DNA of 64,000 nt from Dastarcus helophoroides (taxonomy: Eukaryota > Arthropoda > Insecta > Coleoptera > Bothrideridae). The DNA is taken from assembly GCA_028583605.1 (NCBI GenBank), contig CM053333.1, positions 8,140,638 to 8,204,637 of the forward strand, read 5' to 3'. Of the stretch, positions 10,101 through 23,294 are shown one piece after another (position 1 is the stretch's first letter; each line of letters begins with the position of its first letter). Both the position numbers and the translations under genes were made by a program. The notes under the pieces are model-generated. The model had not been told where the DNA came from. It worked only from the letters and a program-made list of their open reading frames with translations, and made no database searches.

Positions 10101-13100
10101 TAATAGGGAAAAGGGGGGCAGAATCAACCATTTTTTATTTAATGTGCCATTTTTAAAGTCGTATTAGAAAAATCTGGTAACTATGGGCTGGATAGTATTC
10201 TATAAACCTTTATTTACAAGGCTGACTAACTTTCAGCGATTTAAAAGTAATTTTGGTACCAGTAATCAGCGTTTAAAAAAACCTTAGAAATGGTTCAAAC
10301 TGCCCCACTAGCGAAGTACATTCAACCAAATGATGGGGTAATTTCAACCATGTGATATAAATACATATTTTTTTATGCAGTCAAACAAAAATGGTTTTTC
10401 TATTTAAATAAGTTCATTATGTATTTTGCAAGTGATATAAAAAATTGGCGAAACATGTTTGACGTAAGATTCAAAACAATACGCAAAGATAATAACGTTG
10501 TTGTTAGTAAACATTGTAATATGTGCGGTTAATCTGAAATAAAAATGACATTTTCTGCAGAATTTGGACTTGAGAACTTTAAAACTATGTTACCTTGATC
10601 AGCTGGTGATATATCACTGACCAACGGATATATGTAACCAGGTCTGTAACAAGGGGGGGGGGGATTGGGGGCTGCAGCCCCATCCGAAATTTTTTGGCTT
10701 CACACAAGATAGAACTGAATTTTCCAGATGTGCGACCTTTTTAAAAACCATTTTTAATGGATCATTTTGTTTTCGTACTGAAATGTAAGGATGTTCTTTT
10801 TTTTTAAATTTGGCGCCAATTCTTTTTATTAGAGACCGGATTTTAAGCACAATCAAGCAAGGTAAAAAGGTGAGCAAAATATTGAATTAGGCAAAAACGA
10901 AAAGCTAAAGAAGGCACCAAAAAGGTAAAATAATCTTTAAAAAAGGCATTAACAGGCCAGAACTCACAATTAACAAAAAACATTTTAATATCTCGCTCGA
11001 AATTAAAAAAATAATAGATTTTAGGTTATACTCAGGATATTCAGAAGGAGTATAACATTTTCAAATGAAGAAGTTCTTAAAATTTCGAGTTCATTCTCGA
11101 ATTTTCGCCCTAAATTTTAAAATTTTTACCTTTTAAACTCGTCCGAATATTTTTTTCAAAATTTTGACATTTAAATCTGAGATTTCGTTTCTAGAAAAAT
11201 TTAAACTTTTCTTGAAATTTCTTTTGTTTTTATTTGAAATTTCAATCTTACGTTTTGAATTTTATTAAAATAATGTTGAATTTGCAAGTTTTTCAAGCTT
11301 TAACTCCCCATTTTAAAAAAAAATTCAAACTTTAAGAAGAACTGGAAATTTCTACAAGCGATTTTTCGAGATTTAATACCAAATTTTGAGAAACACTTGG
11401 ATTTTTTAATAATAGTTTTACAGTTTTGGAATCTAAAAATTTAAATTTTAAATTCGGTTTTTGAATAAAATTTTGAATGTTAGGCCCTTTACTAAAACAT
11501 TAAAATATCTTATAAGCCACTGTTTTCAAAAGACATTTTTTAATGAGTTATTTTTATAAATTTCTTCTTTAATTTTTTTAGCATGGCGATTGAACTTTAA
11601 AAAAAAATGTTTAAAATGTCGATTCTTTTATAAATTTCGAGTTTTACACAAAACTTGAGCATTTTTAAGTTGAAAAATTCAGGATTTTTTTAATAACTTT
11701 AACCCATCAGCTTAATTCAAAATTTTTAATTTTTTCAAAAAGTTTTAAATTAATAATAAAAAATTTCAAAATTTTTTGTTATGAAATTAATTTGTTTATA
11801 TTTTGATTACGATTTGGAAAATTCGACTTTTTTCTCCAAAATTCGAATTCCAAGTGAAAATTTCCAAAAAAATATTAAAATTTCTATCTTAATTATCAAA
11901 TTTCAACTTTAATTAAGAATTTATTGTACTTTTAATCACGACATTTCAACTCTAAATTCATATTTTAAGAAAAACTTGATTTATAAAATTTTTACAACTT
12001 TTTACGATGAGTTTAAAAATGTCAAGATCAAAGTCGAAATTATGAAAAAAAAAGAGCTTAATGACTTAAGTTTATTTTTCAAAATTTTTACATTAGCACT
12101 GGTTAAAAATTAAGACTTCTTCAAAATATTTTGACTTTCTGTCTAGACATTTCATTTATAAAAAATCCCCTGGCCACTTTGAGAAAACACTAAAAGTTTC
12201 CGGAAATATCAAAGTTTATTTTTTGAATTCTGTTTCAAGACAAAATGTCGAGTGTTATTGGTTTTTGTTAATAGATTTTATCTTTTGGAAATGAGAGATT
12301 TTTTTTAGAAAATTTTGACCTTTTCTTTTCAAAAATTATAGCTGCTTTTTTCTTCGGATTTAGAGAGAAATTCCAAATGTCAACTTATTTCTAAAATTTC
12401 GAACTTAAAAAACTAATAATTTCGAGTTCGAACAGGTCACACTAAGAATTAACATATCCTAATTTTGTTCGAAAATTCAAAATTTTTAGGAAAGTTAATA
12501 TTTTCAGAAATGTTTAATAATGAATTTCGGTTATTTTTAAGTATAAACACGGTCGCAATTTTTCTGTCCACTCTGAAGGTAGACTTCTCTAGACATTTCG
12601 AATTAAAATTCCAAGTTCAAGAAACTCAAGATTAAGTTCAGAAGTTCGATATCTGACATTTTTCACAAAAATGTTCCCGAAATTTTTATGTTTCCAGAAA
12701 GAATCAAAGTTTAAAAAAATATTTGTCTGTTTGAAGTAAATACCAAGATTTGAAACTTTGAAGTTTGAGAAAAAAAGTAAATGTATTAACATACTTCGCA
12801 TTTAGCAAAAAATCTAATTCAAATTGAAAATATCCAAAAAAGATCGAAATTTTGAGATTAAAGGTAAAACTTACAAAAAATCGATAAATAACTTTATAGC
12901 AAAAACTTTTTTTCGAAATTTGGAAGAATCAAATGCATTTCGACATTGTAAATTCAGATAGCAACGATGATTTCCAAAATTGCCCAAAATAAAAAACGTA
13001 GGAATTGAAGGTGTTGCCCGTTGGACCCTAAGAAGAAACTTGAACTTAAAAAAATATAATCTTCCAGAATTTAGAAAAAATATCCAAATTCTAAATGTTC

Positions 13101-14268
13101 GGGTGCAAACTTTAAATTTGAGATAAAAGTTAAAATTATGAATTTAATCGAAATTTAAAAAAAATAAAAAAAAAGATTTTTCTCCAGCTGACTTCAAACT
13201 ATGTCTTTAAATAGAGCACTTTCTATAGGCATTTTTCTTACAGCAGCAGGTTATAGAAGGCAGTTCAAAGATAAATTTTAGAGAAGGAATATTTTTCGAG
13301 TAATTTTATCATCTTACCCACACATCTGTTTTTATTTAGAAATTAAATTAAGATAAATAGGCAACGCAGTTGTTAAATTACTTTGTTAGAATGTTAGAAC
13401 AGTTAGACTCTAGAAATGGTTTTAGTGTATTTTTTTTATATTTTAGTAAACTTGTATACAATAATAATATTAAGAGTAAAGTAGTATTGCACCGTGGCTT
13501 CTTAGCTTTAACCTAAACGCAAACAAAGACTAGGTAGTTTTAGCAGAAGGATCTCAACGCCCCTGGTTACGGGCCTGTATTTAACTTAGTGTTTTTTGGC
13601 ACAAAAATTTAATTTGACATTTGAATTAATTTTGTTTAATTCTTTTCCTACACAGTATTTTATATGTTTTTAACGGAAATGTCATCAGCTGGAAATCACA
13701 TTCTATTATGGAGCAAAACATCTTTAACCGGATTTTAAAACGTACACTCATCAAACTTCAAAATCAATTTTTTTTCCATAATTTATAATGATCGTAAATA
13801 ATACAATATTCCGGTAAAAAAAAGTTACATCATGGGACAGAAACCACGCTAACATTGTCAGAACACACTAAACCAGTGGTTCAAATTGTCCCATCCAACG
13901 CTGGTCGAATCTGCCCCATGTTAAATTTTTGAAAAACTATTTTTTTTCACTGTCTGTAATTTTACGCTTGGGGTACTATAAATATTAACAATCTACCATT
14001 TAACATATATCGAATGCAGCCCGTTACAAATCAAATTTAGAAAATTCGCCTGAAAAAATTAAAAATCAAAAAATTAAAATCTAATTTTTGTTCAATTTTG
14101 TTTAAACACTAAAAAATGAATATGTAGAGTAATGTAACTTCCCTGGTGAGTGTTTTGACGTATGAAAAGCTACATAGGAGCCTTACGAAGCTAAATTTAA
14201 ATCAGGGTGCCCTTTAAAAGGGCTTGGTTGAATGTGCCCCAAGGTTGAATCTGCCGCCCTTTTCCTTA
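10101..14268. mobile_element. Sequence bounded by matching inverted ends (large TIR element or two solo ends)
   Basis: The left end TAATAGGGAAAAGGGGGG runs into CAGAATCAACC (10101-10129). It matches the reverse complement of the right end, GGTTGAATCTGCCGCCCT to TTCCTTA (14243-14268). Related words (GTTCAAACTGCCCCA, GGTCGAATCTGCCCCAT) occur just inside at about 10290 and 13905, as subterminal repeats. The interior is AT-rich with no transposase. I could not confirm a target duplication, so two separate insertions remain possible. Confidence 0.45.
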
Positions 14269-15206
14269 CATCGAAATTTTAAGAAATAACTGAAGTTTAT
14301 TAAAAACAAAATCAGACAGAAGCTGAATCCAAGAGTAGTGTAATGTTAGGTATACATTTTAGAAAAAAATCATGCATATAAATCTAAAGTGGCAATTTCC
14401 AGAAAAAGTAAATATTTTACTAAAGTTTTCGATTCAAATTTCAAATGTAAGCTCGGATTTTTTTAAATATCAACACTTTGATTGACTCGTAATTCATAAC
14501 CGAATGTTTCTTCAAATTTTGAAATTTCTGATGAACGATCTAAGATAAATTTTCAAATTAAATTTAAAACGTTTAACTTGCCTGAATTCTCTCAAAAAAA
14601 ATCTGGATTTCAAATTTGAAATTTTAAGAGAAAAAGCAACAAAATTCAAGTCCAACCGGACATCGAGGAAGAATTTTAAGACTTTCGATATTGGAAAAAA
14701 ATATGGATTTTGGCACAAATAAAATAATTTCTAGTTTGAACTTATAATTGAAGTGAACTTGAACTCGAAATTTGGGCAATAAAGCAGAAAATTTGAAGTT
14801 AAAGTTTGAGAAAATCAAAATTCTTTAGGGACCTACGATTTGAGTTTTATCTCGAAGGTTTAGAAACAAGTATTAAAAGTTGTAACTGTAACTTTAGTAT
14901 TTCGAGAAATTTCAGAACTGAAAATGTAAGAAAATAGATATTCTCTGTATCTTCTTTGCGAAGTATTGGTATTTTTATTCATGTTTTATTGGCTTTTTTG
15001 TCGCCAGTTACTCCTTTAACAGTTTTAAATGTTCAGTAACTCTTTACCAGTTATTCCTTTCATAGTTCTAAATTTTCAGTAATCTGTTAAGGATTGGCAA
15101 TCTATCGAAAAAAGAATTATAAACTGCTTTTTTTCTTAAAATTTTGACTATTTTCTTACATGTTTTATTGGCTTTTTTTCGTCAGTTGCTCCTTTGACAA
15201 TTCTGT

Positions 15207-15266
15207 GTGTCCTTTAAAAGGGCTTGATTGAATGTGCCCCAAGGTTGAATCTGCCCCCTTTCCCCT
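15207..15266. mobile_element. Second copy of the 14.2-kb right end
   Basis: CCTTTAAAAGGGCTTGATTG and AATGTGCCCCAAGGTTGAAT repeat the sequence at 14207-14266 almost exactly. This is a solo end or a rearranged element. Confidence 0.6.
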
Positions 15267-15559
15267 ATGTTTCATAAAAAAAATGAATGAAATTCTGAAA
15301 ACCTTATATTGCTAGATAAAGAATTAAAAACCCTTTCAAATGAGCTATCGCACGCACCCTCGTCCTATTTAAAAAATTTAAAGGGGTAGCTGCCACTCCT
15401 AAGGGGTTAGATGGAAAATTATGCTTTAAAAAATGTCATTTTAGAATTAAAAATCGATATCATTCAGAATTTTACTCGTAAATTGTAAATTACGTGGATT
15501 ATTTATGCGTTACTTTTGGCCCTAACTGTATAATCCGCCACTGATATGTTACCACTAAC

Positions 15560-15721
15560 CTTTCTTGCGGCGTACGACAGATATATCTTGACCGTCTTCC
15601 CTCCTCCACATTATTTTAGGGGTCGGAAACCCGTCTGCCTTACAGATTAAGCTTATATTCTGGTTTTCACGAACGGCTACATTAGATTGAGTACTCTCTG
15701 AATCGATGATGCTAGGAGGAA
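15560..15721 (-). CDS. DIP/lachesin-like exon: first half of Ig domain 2
   Basis: This 162-bp exon lies between a long pyrimidine tract plus acceptor CAG (AG at 15723-15722) and donor GTTAGT (15559-15554). Phase is 1 in and 1 out, so it joins the 60401 exon upstream (creating the V in VVPPSII) and the 8874 exon downstream. The product begins VPPSIIDSESTQSNVAVREN, then has ISLICKADGFPTPKIMWRRE with the first Ig2 cysteine and the core Trp, and ends in RRKK. N-I-S is a possible N-glycosylation site. Order and spacing are as expected for the C2-type second domain of DIP/lachesin proteins. The two exons together give one full Ig2. Confidence 0.94.
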
Positions 15722-15723
15722 CT

Positions 15724-16853
15724 GAAAAAAAAAAATAAGAAATCATTTCGAATGAAATATAAAAAATGACAGAATTCAATTTTCAGCTTGAAGTGATTTA
15801 CTTCTGTAAGATCAATTTTACAATGAAATTGGAAAGACTAAATGTTGTTTTACGTGTGCGCAGTAGGGAATTGTCTAATTTTATGTATGCGTCTTTATTA
15901 AAATCCTTTCGCATTACATCAATTTTACGAGGTTACTTTAACAACACACTTGATCTTTTTAGAAGGGATTTTTAGAATAAACACTCTCGTTCAGTTTTAA
16001 TTTATGAAATATTGACAATGCGAAAGGAAGGGCGTTTAGTAACCATATCTCAAATGAAATTTTATTCGGGGCAACGCAAACATGTATTTTATTATTTAAT
16101 AAAGTAAATTTCTCCCATGCATGAATTTTTTATGAAGTTATATGTTTTCCTTAAACGAACAGGAAAAATATGTAAATTTCAGATAACGTTATGTCACTTC
16201 TTATAAACACGTGTTTAGAGACGCAAAAAAAGATATATATTTCAGACATTTAGTCGAAACAAAAACTATAAAATGTATATTAGGGCCGTATAACGCTGAA
16301 ATGGTTGCGTACGCGAAATTTAAATGGATCAATCGACATTTGTATAAAAGTAATGTAAGTACACTGTAGATATCCCTTTAGAGTTCATCTTTATTAGGTA
16401 GAAAAGGGTAATTCCGTAATATAAACATTATTATTTGGTGGAATTTAAACTATCTGCGCGACCCGGCGCCTCCGCCACGTTTAGTTTGCTTAAATTATGA
16501 GTTAAAAAGAGAGAGTTAAGATCTCCGAGCTGCTAATACATAATTTAACACAATAGGAAAAATCAATAAATAAATTCGGTCGTGTTTTATCGTTCTGTGA
16601 TGCCTCGACCTCTTGCAATCTGCTTAAATAAAACTCTAAACACTGGCTGACAGACAACACACAGCCTAAACTGATGAATCCAGAAACTTGATGACACACA
16701 AGTTCCACGTATAACGAAAGTGAGCACTAAGAAGAGATTTTTCATAATTCAGCGTTTAAGAGGGATGAAAATGGGGTGTCAAATTGATGAATTATTCTCT
16801 CAACAATTAAAACAAATTATTGTATTTAAAGTTGCCTATACAATATACATTGC
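15724..16853. other. Intron sequence, no gene seen
   Basis: AT-rich, mostly not obviously repetitive. Contains ACCCGGCGCCTCCGCCACG near 16460. No splice-flanked coding segment is recognisable. Confidence 0.4.
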
Positions 16854-17321
16854 TAGTCTATAACTTGGAATAGATTCAGTAAATCAAAGACAGTTTTTTT
16901 TCGGAAATATGCTCGGACTTGTCGATTAATATTTTAATTTGCGCTCTTTTCGATGTAGGAAAATTTTATACAGAATGTCCCAAATTTAAGATATGACGTC
17001 ATAGACAATTTTTTTAAGTGGCAACCCTTTTTTCTCTTGACTATTCTAAAGGGTATATCAAGTTACAAATGCGTACCAAATTTCAATTTTTTATTCCTTG
17101 TCATTTAACATATATTTAAAAATTTAGTAACTAATTCGAAAAATCAAGAAATCTACTTCAATTCAATACAATTTTCATAAAGTTTAAAAATCGCGTATCA
17201 GGAGGTATTCGTTTGACATTTTTTGTCAAACTAGGTTGACGTCTTATCACAGTGTTATAAAAAAAGTCATCATCATCAAACAAAAAAGTTAATAAAAACA
17301 AATAAGAAGAGTAGTGTCGTA

Positions 17322-18907
17322 TTGATCGAAGAGGCTATTAGTTTGTCGTTTAGTGAGAAACACCATTTATTAAAAAATCGACCAAAACACCGTGACAAAA
17401 CACCGACTGAAACCCACAAGATTGAAATTTTAATAATGATTGGCTACGGAGATAGAACAAGAACACCAAATGAAATTATTCGTTTATTCAGCGAGAAGTA
17501 TCCTGATTTACCACCCATATCGCAAAGTACCATAAGCAAGATTAAAAAGCAGTTTCCCGAAAATGGGCATTTAAGAAAAACAAGTAATGCCCGTCAGAAA
17601 GCGCTCAATGAAGTTGTCAAAATTAATCTGTTCGAGAAAATCCTCATGTCGCCACTAGTCTGATAGGTAGGGCACTCGAAATTAGCCAGTCTTCAGTTGC
17701 AAGAATTCTGAAAATGCAATTTCATCATTATAAAATGACAATCCTCTATGGACGCTTGAATGATCCTGATAGAAGACTCCAGATTTCCGAACAAATGATG
17801 GCTCTACTGGCATAAATGTTCTTAACCTAGAAAATATCCTGTTTTCAGATGAATCAACGTTTATGTTAAATTGTGAGCTAAATCGTCACAATTGTCGTTA
17901 CTGGGCAGACAATAACCCACACTGGATGAGTGAAGGCCACACTCAACATCCAGAGAAAGTCAATGTTTGGGCAGGGATTGTTGGTGATCGAGTTATAGAA
18001 CCAATTTTCTTCCAAGGAAATCTCAATTGGGCAGAATATTTAGAACTCTTGCAGGAAGAGCTAATTCCTGATTTAGCTATTTCGTTTCTGATCCGGTCGA
18101 AGCTAATATCCCAAATAGAAACATCTGGTTTCAACAAGACGGTGCCCCCCCTCATTTTGCAAGACTTGTCCGTGAGTATCTGGATGATGTATTTCCAGGC
18201 AGATGGAGAAGAAGAGGACCTTTTGAATGGCCATCCAGGCTTCCGGACTTAACACCTATGGACTATTTCTTATGGGGGTATTTTCAGATGAATCAACGTT
18301 TATTTTAAATGGTGAGCTAAATCACCAAAATTGTCGTTACTGCGCAGACAACAACCCACACTGGATGAGTGAAGGCCACACTCAACATCCAGAGAAAGTC
18401 AATGTTTGGGCAGGGATTGTTGGTGATCGAGTTATAGAACCAATTTTCTTCCAAGGAAATCTCAATTGGGCAGAATATTTAGAACTCTTGCAGGAAGAGC
18501 TAATTCCTGATTTAGCTATTTCCTGATCCGGTCGAAACTGATGTCCCAAATAGAAACATCTGGTTTCAACAAGACGGTGCCCCTCCATATTTTGCAAGAC
18601 TTGTCCGTGAGTATCTGGATAATGTATTTCCACGCAGATCGAGAAGAAAAGGACCTTTTGAATGGCCATTCAGATCCCCGGACTTAACACCTATGGACTA
18701 TTTTTATGGGGGTATTTGAAGCGCAAAGTTTTTAAAACCAAACCTGCAAATATTGGGGAGTTGAGAGGACAAATAAGTGTAGACTAATTGCCCCCGAAGT
18801 AATTAGAAATGTTCAAAACGAGTTTTAATTCCGTTTAGGGTATTCTCAGTTTATAAATGGACAACATTTAATGAAGAAAGATTATTGAGTTGAATCAGAT
18901 TACTTGA
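17322..18907 (+). pseudogene. Transposase of the long-TIR element, frameshifted and partly duplicated
   Basis: The N-terminal part (17322-17663) has a helix-turn-helix of the type seen in insect transposases (KIEILIMIGYGDRTRTPNEI). The catalytic part has DEST (first Asp, about 17850), then the second Asp in NIWFQQDGAPPHFA-like sequence (about 18120), and RSPDLTPMDYF with the third Asp, about 36 residues apart. This places it near the DD36-37D groups rather than classical mariner DD34D or Tc1 DD34E. A 439-bp tandem duplication repeats the catalytic part. Several frameshifts and stops are present, so it is inactive. Confidence 0.82.
17848..18722 (+). repeat. 439-bp tandem duplication inside the transposase
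   Basis: GATGAATCAACGTTTAT recurs at 17848 and 18287, and the following ~430 bp match closely through TTATGGGGGTATTT. The duplicates have since diverged by substitutions and small indels. Confidence 0.9.
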
Positions 18908-19197
18908 TTTTTCAAATTAGTTAATATTTATTAAGCATCTTTTAAATGACAAGAAATAAAAAATTGAAATTTGGTACGCATGGGTAACTTCATATATACT
19001 TTAAGAATGGTCAAGAAAAGAATTGGGTTGCCATTTAAAAGAATTATCGATAACGTCATATCCTAAATTTGGGACATTCTGTATAAAATTTTCCTACATC
19101 AAAAAGAGCGCAAATGAAAATATTAATCAACGTGTTCGAGCATATTTCCGAAAACAACTGTCTTTGATTTACTGAATTTATTCAAAGCTACAGACTA

Positions 19198-19780
19198 CCA
19201 CCATATAATCCTTTAACTAAAAATGGGAAACATATTTAAGTAAAACAAAGAGGTATATTTTACTAGAGTTTTAGAAATAAAGATTATAAACAAAACGTAC
19301 TTTTATTTTTTCTCGCCATGTTTAGGTTATTACATTTCTGAGACACTGATAAATGATGTGACAAGAAATATAATACATTATCGTCGTTATACGCGTTTTA
19401 AAGATAACAGAATATTTTATTGTTTGTGGTTGTTATATTTTAATGGACCCTTGACAGAAACTCGCAGGTGTTCTTTTCCGGCTAGGTGAAGGTCTGGCTT
19501 AAATTCCTTTATCAATTCGTCTTCTAAACATCTTCCCAACTTCATTCTCCATGTCATCTCTTAGATTTAGTTCAGTTGGGCAACTTTTTGAAAAATGGAA
19601 CCAATCCCAAAAAACAGTTATTGAAATATCGATAGTTTGATACTAATTTATAAATTACCCACACAAATAAATGCATATTGAACAATAACAAGTATTTTGA
19701 TGTAAAATATGTAAATGGAATGTATTTATTTATACTTTATCAAAAATAATGTATTTACTTCAGTAGATACTGTAAAGAAA
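19198..19780. other. Intron sequence, no gene seen
   Basis: AT-rich sequence between the long-TIR element and the LTR. A slightly more GC-rich stretch at about 19440-19600 has no convincing coding potential. Confidence 0.35.
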
Positions 19781-20126
19781 TGTAAATTATAGAATTTAGT
19801 ACGTAAGAAAATTTTCTAGAAAGATCTGATAAGGGGAAAGCGGTTGCGATAACGAAGCAAACGGCAGATAAGCGTTACAGAAATTTCAGCAAACGATAAG
19901 ACTTAGCTGTGGGATTTTTCTAGAACCTGGGAGCCAAAACTATATAAGGCGGTCGTTTTTCCCTCGAATTAGTTAGAGTTAGTCAGTTAAACAATGTAGT
20001 TAGTGACTTAGTAGTTAGAAGTGAATTAAACAGTGTTAGTTGCAGTTGTAGTGTTCCGAGTTTGACTTGGAAATAGAGTGGTATATTTCACACGTGGTAA
20101 TCAACTCGAACCGATAGCCCGCAACA
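19781..20126 (+). mobile_element. Solo LTR, copy 1
   Basis: A 346-bp sequence begins TGTAAATTATAGAATTTAG and ends CCCGCAACA (TG...CA). It matches a second, interrupted copy at 51897-53562. It contains a TATA box and initiator-like sequence as expected of a retrotransposon LTR promoter. No internal retroviral-type region adjoins it, so it is probably a solo LTR. No clear target duplication flanks it. Confidence 0.65.
19814..19966 (+). promoter_or_regulatory. LTR promoter with heat-shock-element-like palindromes
   Basis: TTCTAGAA occurs at 19814-19821 and 19918-19925, with a decayed TTACAGAA at 19875-19882. TATATAAG lies at 19941-19948. TTCnnGAA is the core of heat-shock-factor binding sites. 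The better-preserved copy is at 51931-52092. Confidence 0.55.
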
Positions 20127-20199
20127 ATACATTATACCAAAATGTAAAATTTCAATTTTACCTTTTTGTGGGTTGATCCCTTCTTGCAAAATAAAACTT

Positions 20200-22150
20200 T
20201 GTACATTAATGTATAAAAAGAAAAACCAGTTTTGAGGAAAAGTCAACATTTCCAAAAACATTAAAAATTTTGAGAGAAGCATCGAATTTTCGAAAATAAG
20301 GCGAGTTTGGAGACAAGCTATTACCGGAAAGTGAAATTTAAAGACAGAAAAAGCCGTATTTTAATAAAAATGACCAAGTTTCAAAAAAACGGTAGAGAAA
20401 AGTTCAAGAAGTAGAGGGAATCATATTTCTAAAAATATTGAATATCGAATATCGGATGAAATTCAAAATTTCGAGAAAAAGCCAAATTGACAAAATGTTT
20501 GGAAAATCAGATTTGAGAAAATCAAATTTTCAGAGAAAAGTCCAGTGTTGCGAAAAATAACGGAATATAAAAGAAGCCAAAATTTCCAAAAAAAATGCCT
20601 GAAATGTCAGAAGTTGAGAAAAAACTAGAGACCGACCGAAGTTTCGGTTTCGGTTTGTGTTTCGACCCTTTTCGGCCCAAAAAAAGGGTTTCGGTTCCGA
20701 TCCAAAATAGACCGTAAGTTTGGCTCAGCCAAAATTTCAAGTTTAAATTCAGACCTTCAATCCATAAAGTAATATTTTGAGAAAAAACTTGTCATTTATA
20801 AAACCAATTCGAGATTTAACTTGATCCATATTTCGTTCTTAAAGTTGAAATTTTAGAAAAACTTAACTTTCAAGTTTAAATTAAAAAGTTTTATAAAAAG
20901 TAGGAATTTGCAAAAAAACGAGAAATCAAAAATAATAAGTATATTATCAAATTTTCGGGTTGGGGAATGCAATTCAATGAAAAATAATTTAAAGCTATTT
21001 GAATAAAATAAATTTTAAAACGAATTTTAAAATGAAATCTCGAAAATATGTCACATGATTACAAAGGCTTCCACGGCCAGAGTCAGTGCAGGATATACTT
21101 TTTCCGGGATTGGACCGTGTCAAAAGTGTTGAACACTTTTAGTAGTTCTTTGACACGGTCCAATCCCGGAAGAAGTATATCCTGTAAGTATGTCACATAT
21201 TTCCAAAAGTTGAGAAAACCATCCAAGCTTTAGGCGCAAAGTCGAAATTTTGGAAAATAAAATCTAAAAATTTTTGGGAAAAAGGCTACATTTCAAGTTT
21301 TAAATCGAAATTTTTGAGAAAAAATTGAAAAGTTTTAACTCAGAATTTTGGAAATTGTCAATTCTTCGAAAAAGTTAAAATTTACAAGAACTGATAAATT
21401 TTGAAAAAAAGGTCTCGAAATTTTTAAAAACCAAAATTTTCAAAAAAAATTAATATTTTGAAATAGGGGGCGAAAAAAGTAGAAACTTGAAAGTCAAAAT
21501 TTTGAAAAATGTCTTAATTTTATACAAGCTAAAATTTACAAAAAACAAATCAACATTTTCAAAAATATTGAAATTTAGAAAAAATTGTATCTAATAGTCG
21601 AACTTTTCAGAAATTTAAATTTTTGAATTTTTTAAAATGTTGAAAGTAAAAGTTTAGAAAAACATCTAGATTTTGAGAAAAAGTCGAACATTTTAAATAA
21701 ATCTTAATGCAGCACAACGCAGTTCTAATTCTGAAATAAAATCGAGAACAAATTTCAACCCTTTGAGGAAACCCAAATTTTCAAAAAAAAAAACGGAACC
21801 AACCAAATAATTTGTAAAAAGCAATTTTTGGAGTCAAGTTAGAAAAAAAACCGAAGTTCTGAATAGCAGGAGACATGTTTTAATAATGCCGAAATTTTGA
21901 AATGTTAAGATTTTGGAAAAAGTTAAAATTTTGAAAAGTTACAATTTTGAAGTTACCATTTTGAAGTTACGATTTTGAACTTACGATTTTGAAGTTATAA
22001 TTTTGAAAAGTTACAATTTCGAAAAAAGTCGTATTCTTTAACGTCAAAATTTTGAAAAAATCGAAATTTTGAAAAATGTCGAAATTTTGAAAAAGTTCTA
22101 CCCTATGAAAAGCTACATTTTCAAAAAAGTCAAAATGTGCCCGAATACAC
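20200..22150. repeat. A-rich pseudo-satellite tract
   Basis: Degenerate AAAATTTTGAAAAAGTCG-type words dominate, with a local run of GAAGTTACGATTTT-like short tandem steps at 21935-22020. A Penelope-like terminus is inserted at 21057-21188. No gene seen. Confidence 0.55.
21057..21188. mobile_element. Penelope-like terminus (family P1), foldback form
   Basis: The left part runs from GATTACAAAGGCTTCCACGG to GGGATTGGACCGTGTCAAA. The right part reads back through TTTGACACGGTCCAATCCC, making an inverted pair around a GTTGAACACTTTTAGTAG centre. It is flanked by a 10-bp duplication TATGTCACAT (21047-21056, 21189-21198). The same termini bound the GIY-YIG-bearing copy at 52738-53506. Confidence 0.8.
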
Positions 22151-22560
22151 ATTGTGCCCCCCCCCTTCCTTAGGGAGGGGAAGTCCTGTACTAGATGAAC
22201 GTCGCGAGCAACAACTTTAAAATGCTTTGTTTTGAAATTTAATTTTTTTTAATTTTGACTTTTTATTCCGAAATTTTGCTTTTTTTTGGAAATTTTAACT
22301 CAATAATAGAAATGTTAAGTTTTAATTCTGAATTTAAAGAAATTATGAAAAAGGTCGAAATTTTGGAAAAGTCCTATCCTATGAAAAGCTACATTTTCAA
22401 AAAAGTCAAAATGTGCCCGAATACACAATGCCCCCCTTCCCCAGGAAGGGGAAGTCTCGTTGTAGATGAAAGTCGCGAATGTTTAAACAGCGTTAAAATG
22501 CTTTGTTTTGAAATTAAGCTTTTTTTAATTCCGAGTTTATCCCGAAATGTTGGTTTTTGT
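22103..22560 (+). repeat. 276-bp tandem duplication
   Basis: CTATGAAAAGCTACATTTTC starts at 22103 and again at 22379. Both copies continue through AAAATGTGCCCGAATACACA, a C-rich/G-rich hairpin (CCTTCC...GGAAGGGGAAG) and AAAATGCTTTGTTTTGAAAT. Confidence 0.85.
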
Positions 22561-23188
22561 ACCTGAAAATTTTATTTCAAAAAGAGAAATGTCAAGTTTT
22601 AAATCTGAATTTGGAGAAAAATGTAACAAATAATGCTCAAAATTTCCGCATTCATTTCGAAATGTTGATTTTAAAAAATGTTCCATAAAATGTTGCAAGT
22701 GTTTGTTTGGTTTATACAGGGTGTCACCGACAATGCTTGACTGTAGATTCAGGTAAACAAATAAATACGATTTACGAAAAAAAGCTTCATAAAAAGTTTT
22801 TAGTTTTAGAGTTATTGGTGTCAATGTTGTCAAGAAAAAATACTTTAATTATAACTCCATAACTTCGTTACCGATCATGTCAAAATTTTAAACACTAGAA
22901 GACTGCAACATATGCAGTATTAGTCTGTAACTTTGAATAATTTCAGTAAATCAAAGACATTTTTTTTTCGGAAGTATGCTCAGACACGTCGATTAACATT
23001 TTAATTTGCTGTCTTTGTGATGTAGAAAAATTTTATACAGAATGTCCCAAAACTAAGATATGATGTTATGGACAATTTTTTTAAATGGTAATCCCAATTT
23101 TTGACTATTCTTAAAGGATATATCAAGTTACACATGCGTACCAAATTTCAATTTTTTATTTCTTTTCATTTAAAAGATACTTAACAAA

Positions 23189-23263
23189 CTGGGCCGAAGA
23201 AATGTTAAATAAATTGAAAAAAAACATAATATTTCCGGTCAATAAGGGTCTACCATGAAGAAT
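23189..23263 (-). mobile_element. 75-bp retroposed fragment with 12-bp target duplication
   Basis: It is absent from the corresponding position of copy 1 and flanked by ATACTTAACAAA on both sides (23177-23188, 23264-23275). It contains CTGGGCCGAAGAAATG and, in reverse, ATGGTAGACCCTTATTGACC. The long variable-type duplication points to target-primed retroposition of a LINE 3' end. The same sequence forms the palindrome at 3858-4013. Confidence 0.85.
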
Positions 23264-23294
23264 ATACTTAACAAATATTAACTAATTTGAAAAA

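Larger units (their letters stand above)
16856..19195 (+). mobile_element. Long-TIR Tc1/mariner-superfamily element, copy 1
   Basis: Ends GTCTATAACTTGGAATAGAT and (reverse complement of the right end) GTCTGTAGCTTTGAATAAAT are flanked by TA on both sides (16854-16855, 19196-19197). The inverted repeats are unusually long: similarity continues for roughly 300 bp on each side, including GGGACATTCTGTATAAAATT on the right. A broken transposase is on the plus strand. Further copies are at 22923-24872 and 39762-41101. Confidence 0.87.
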
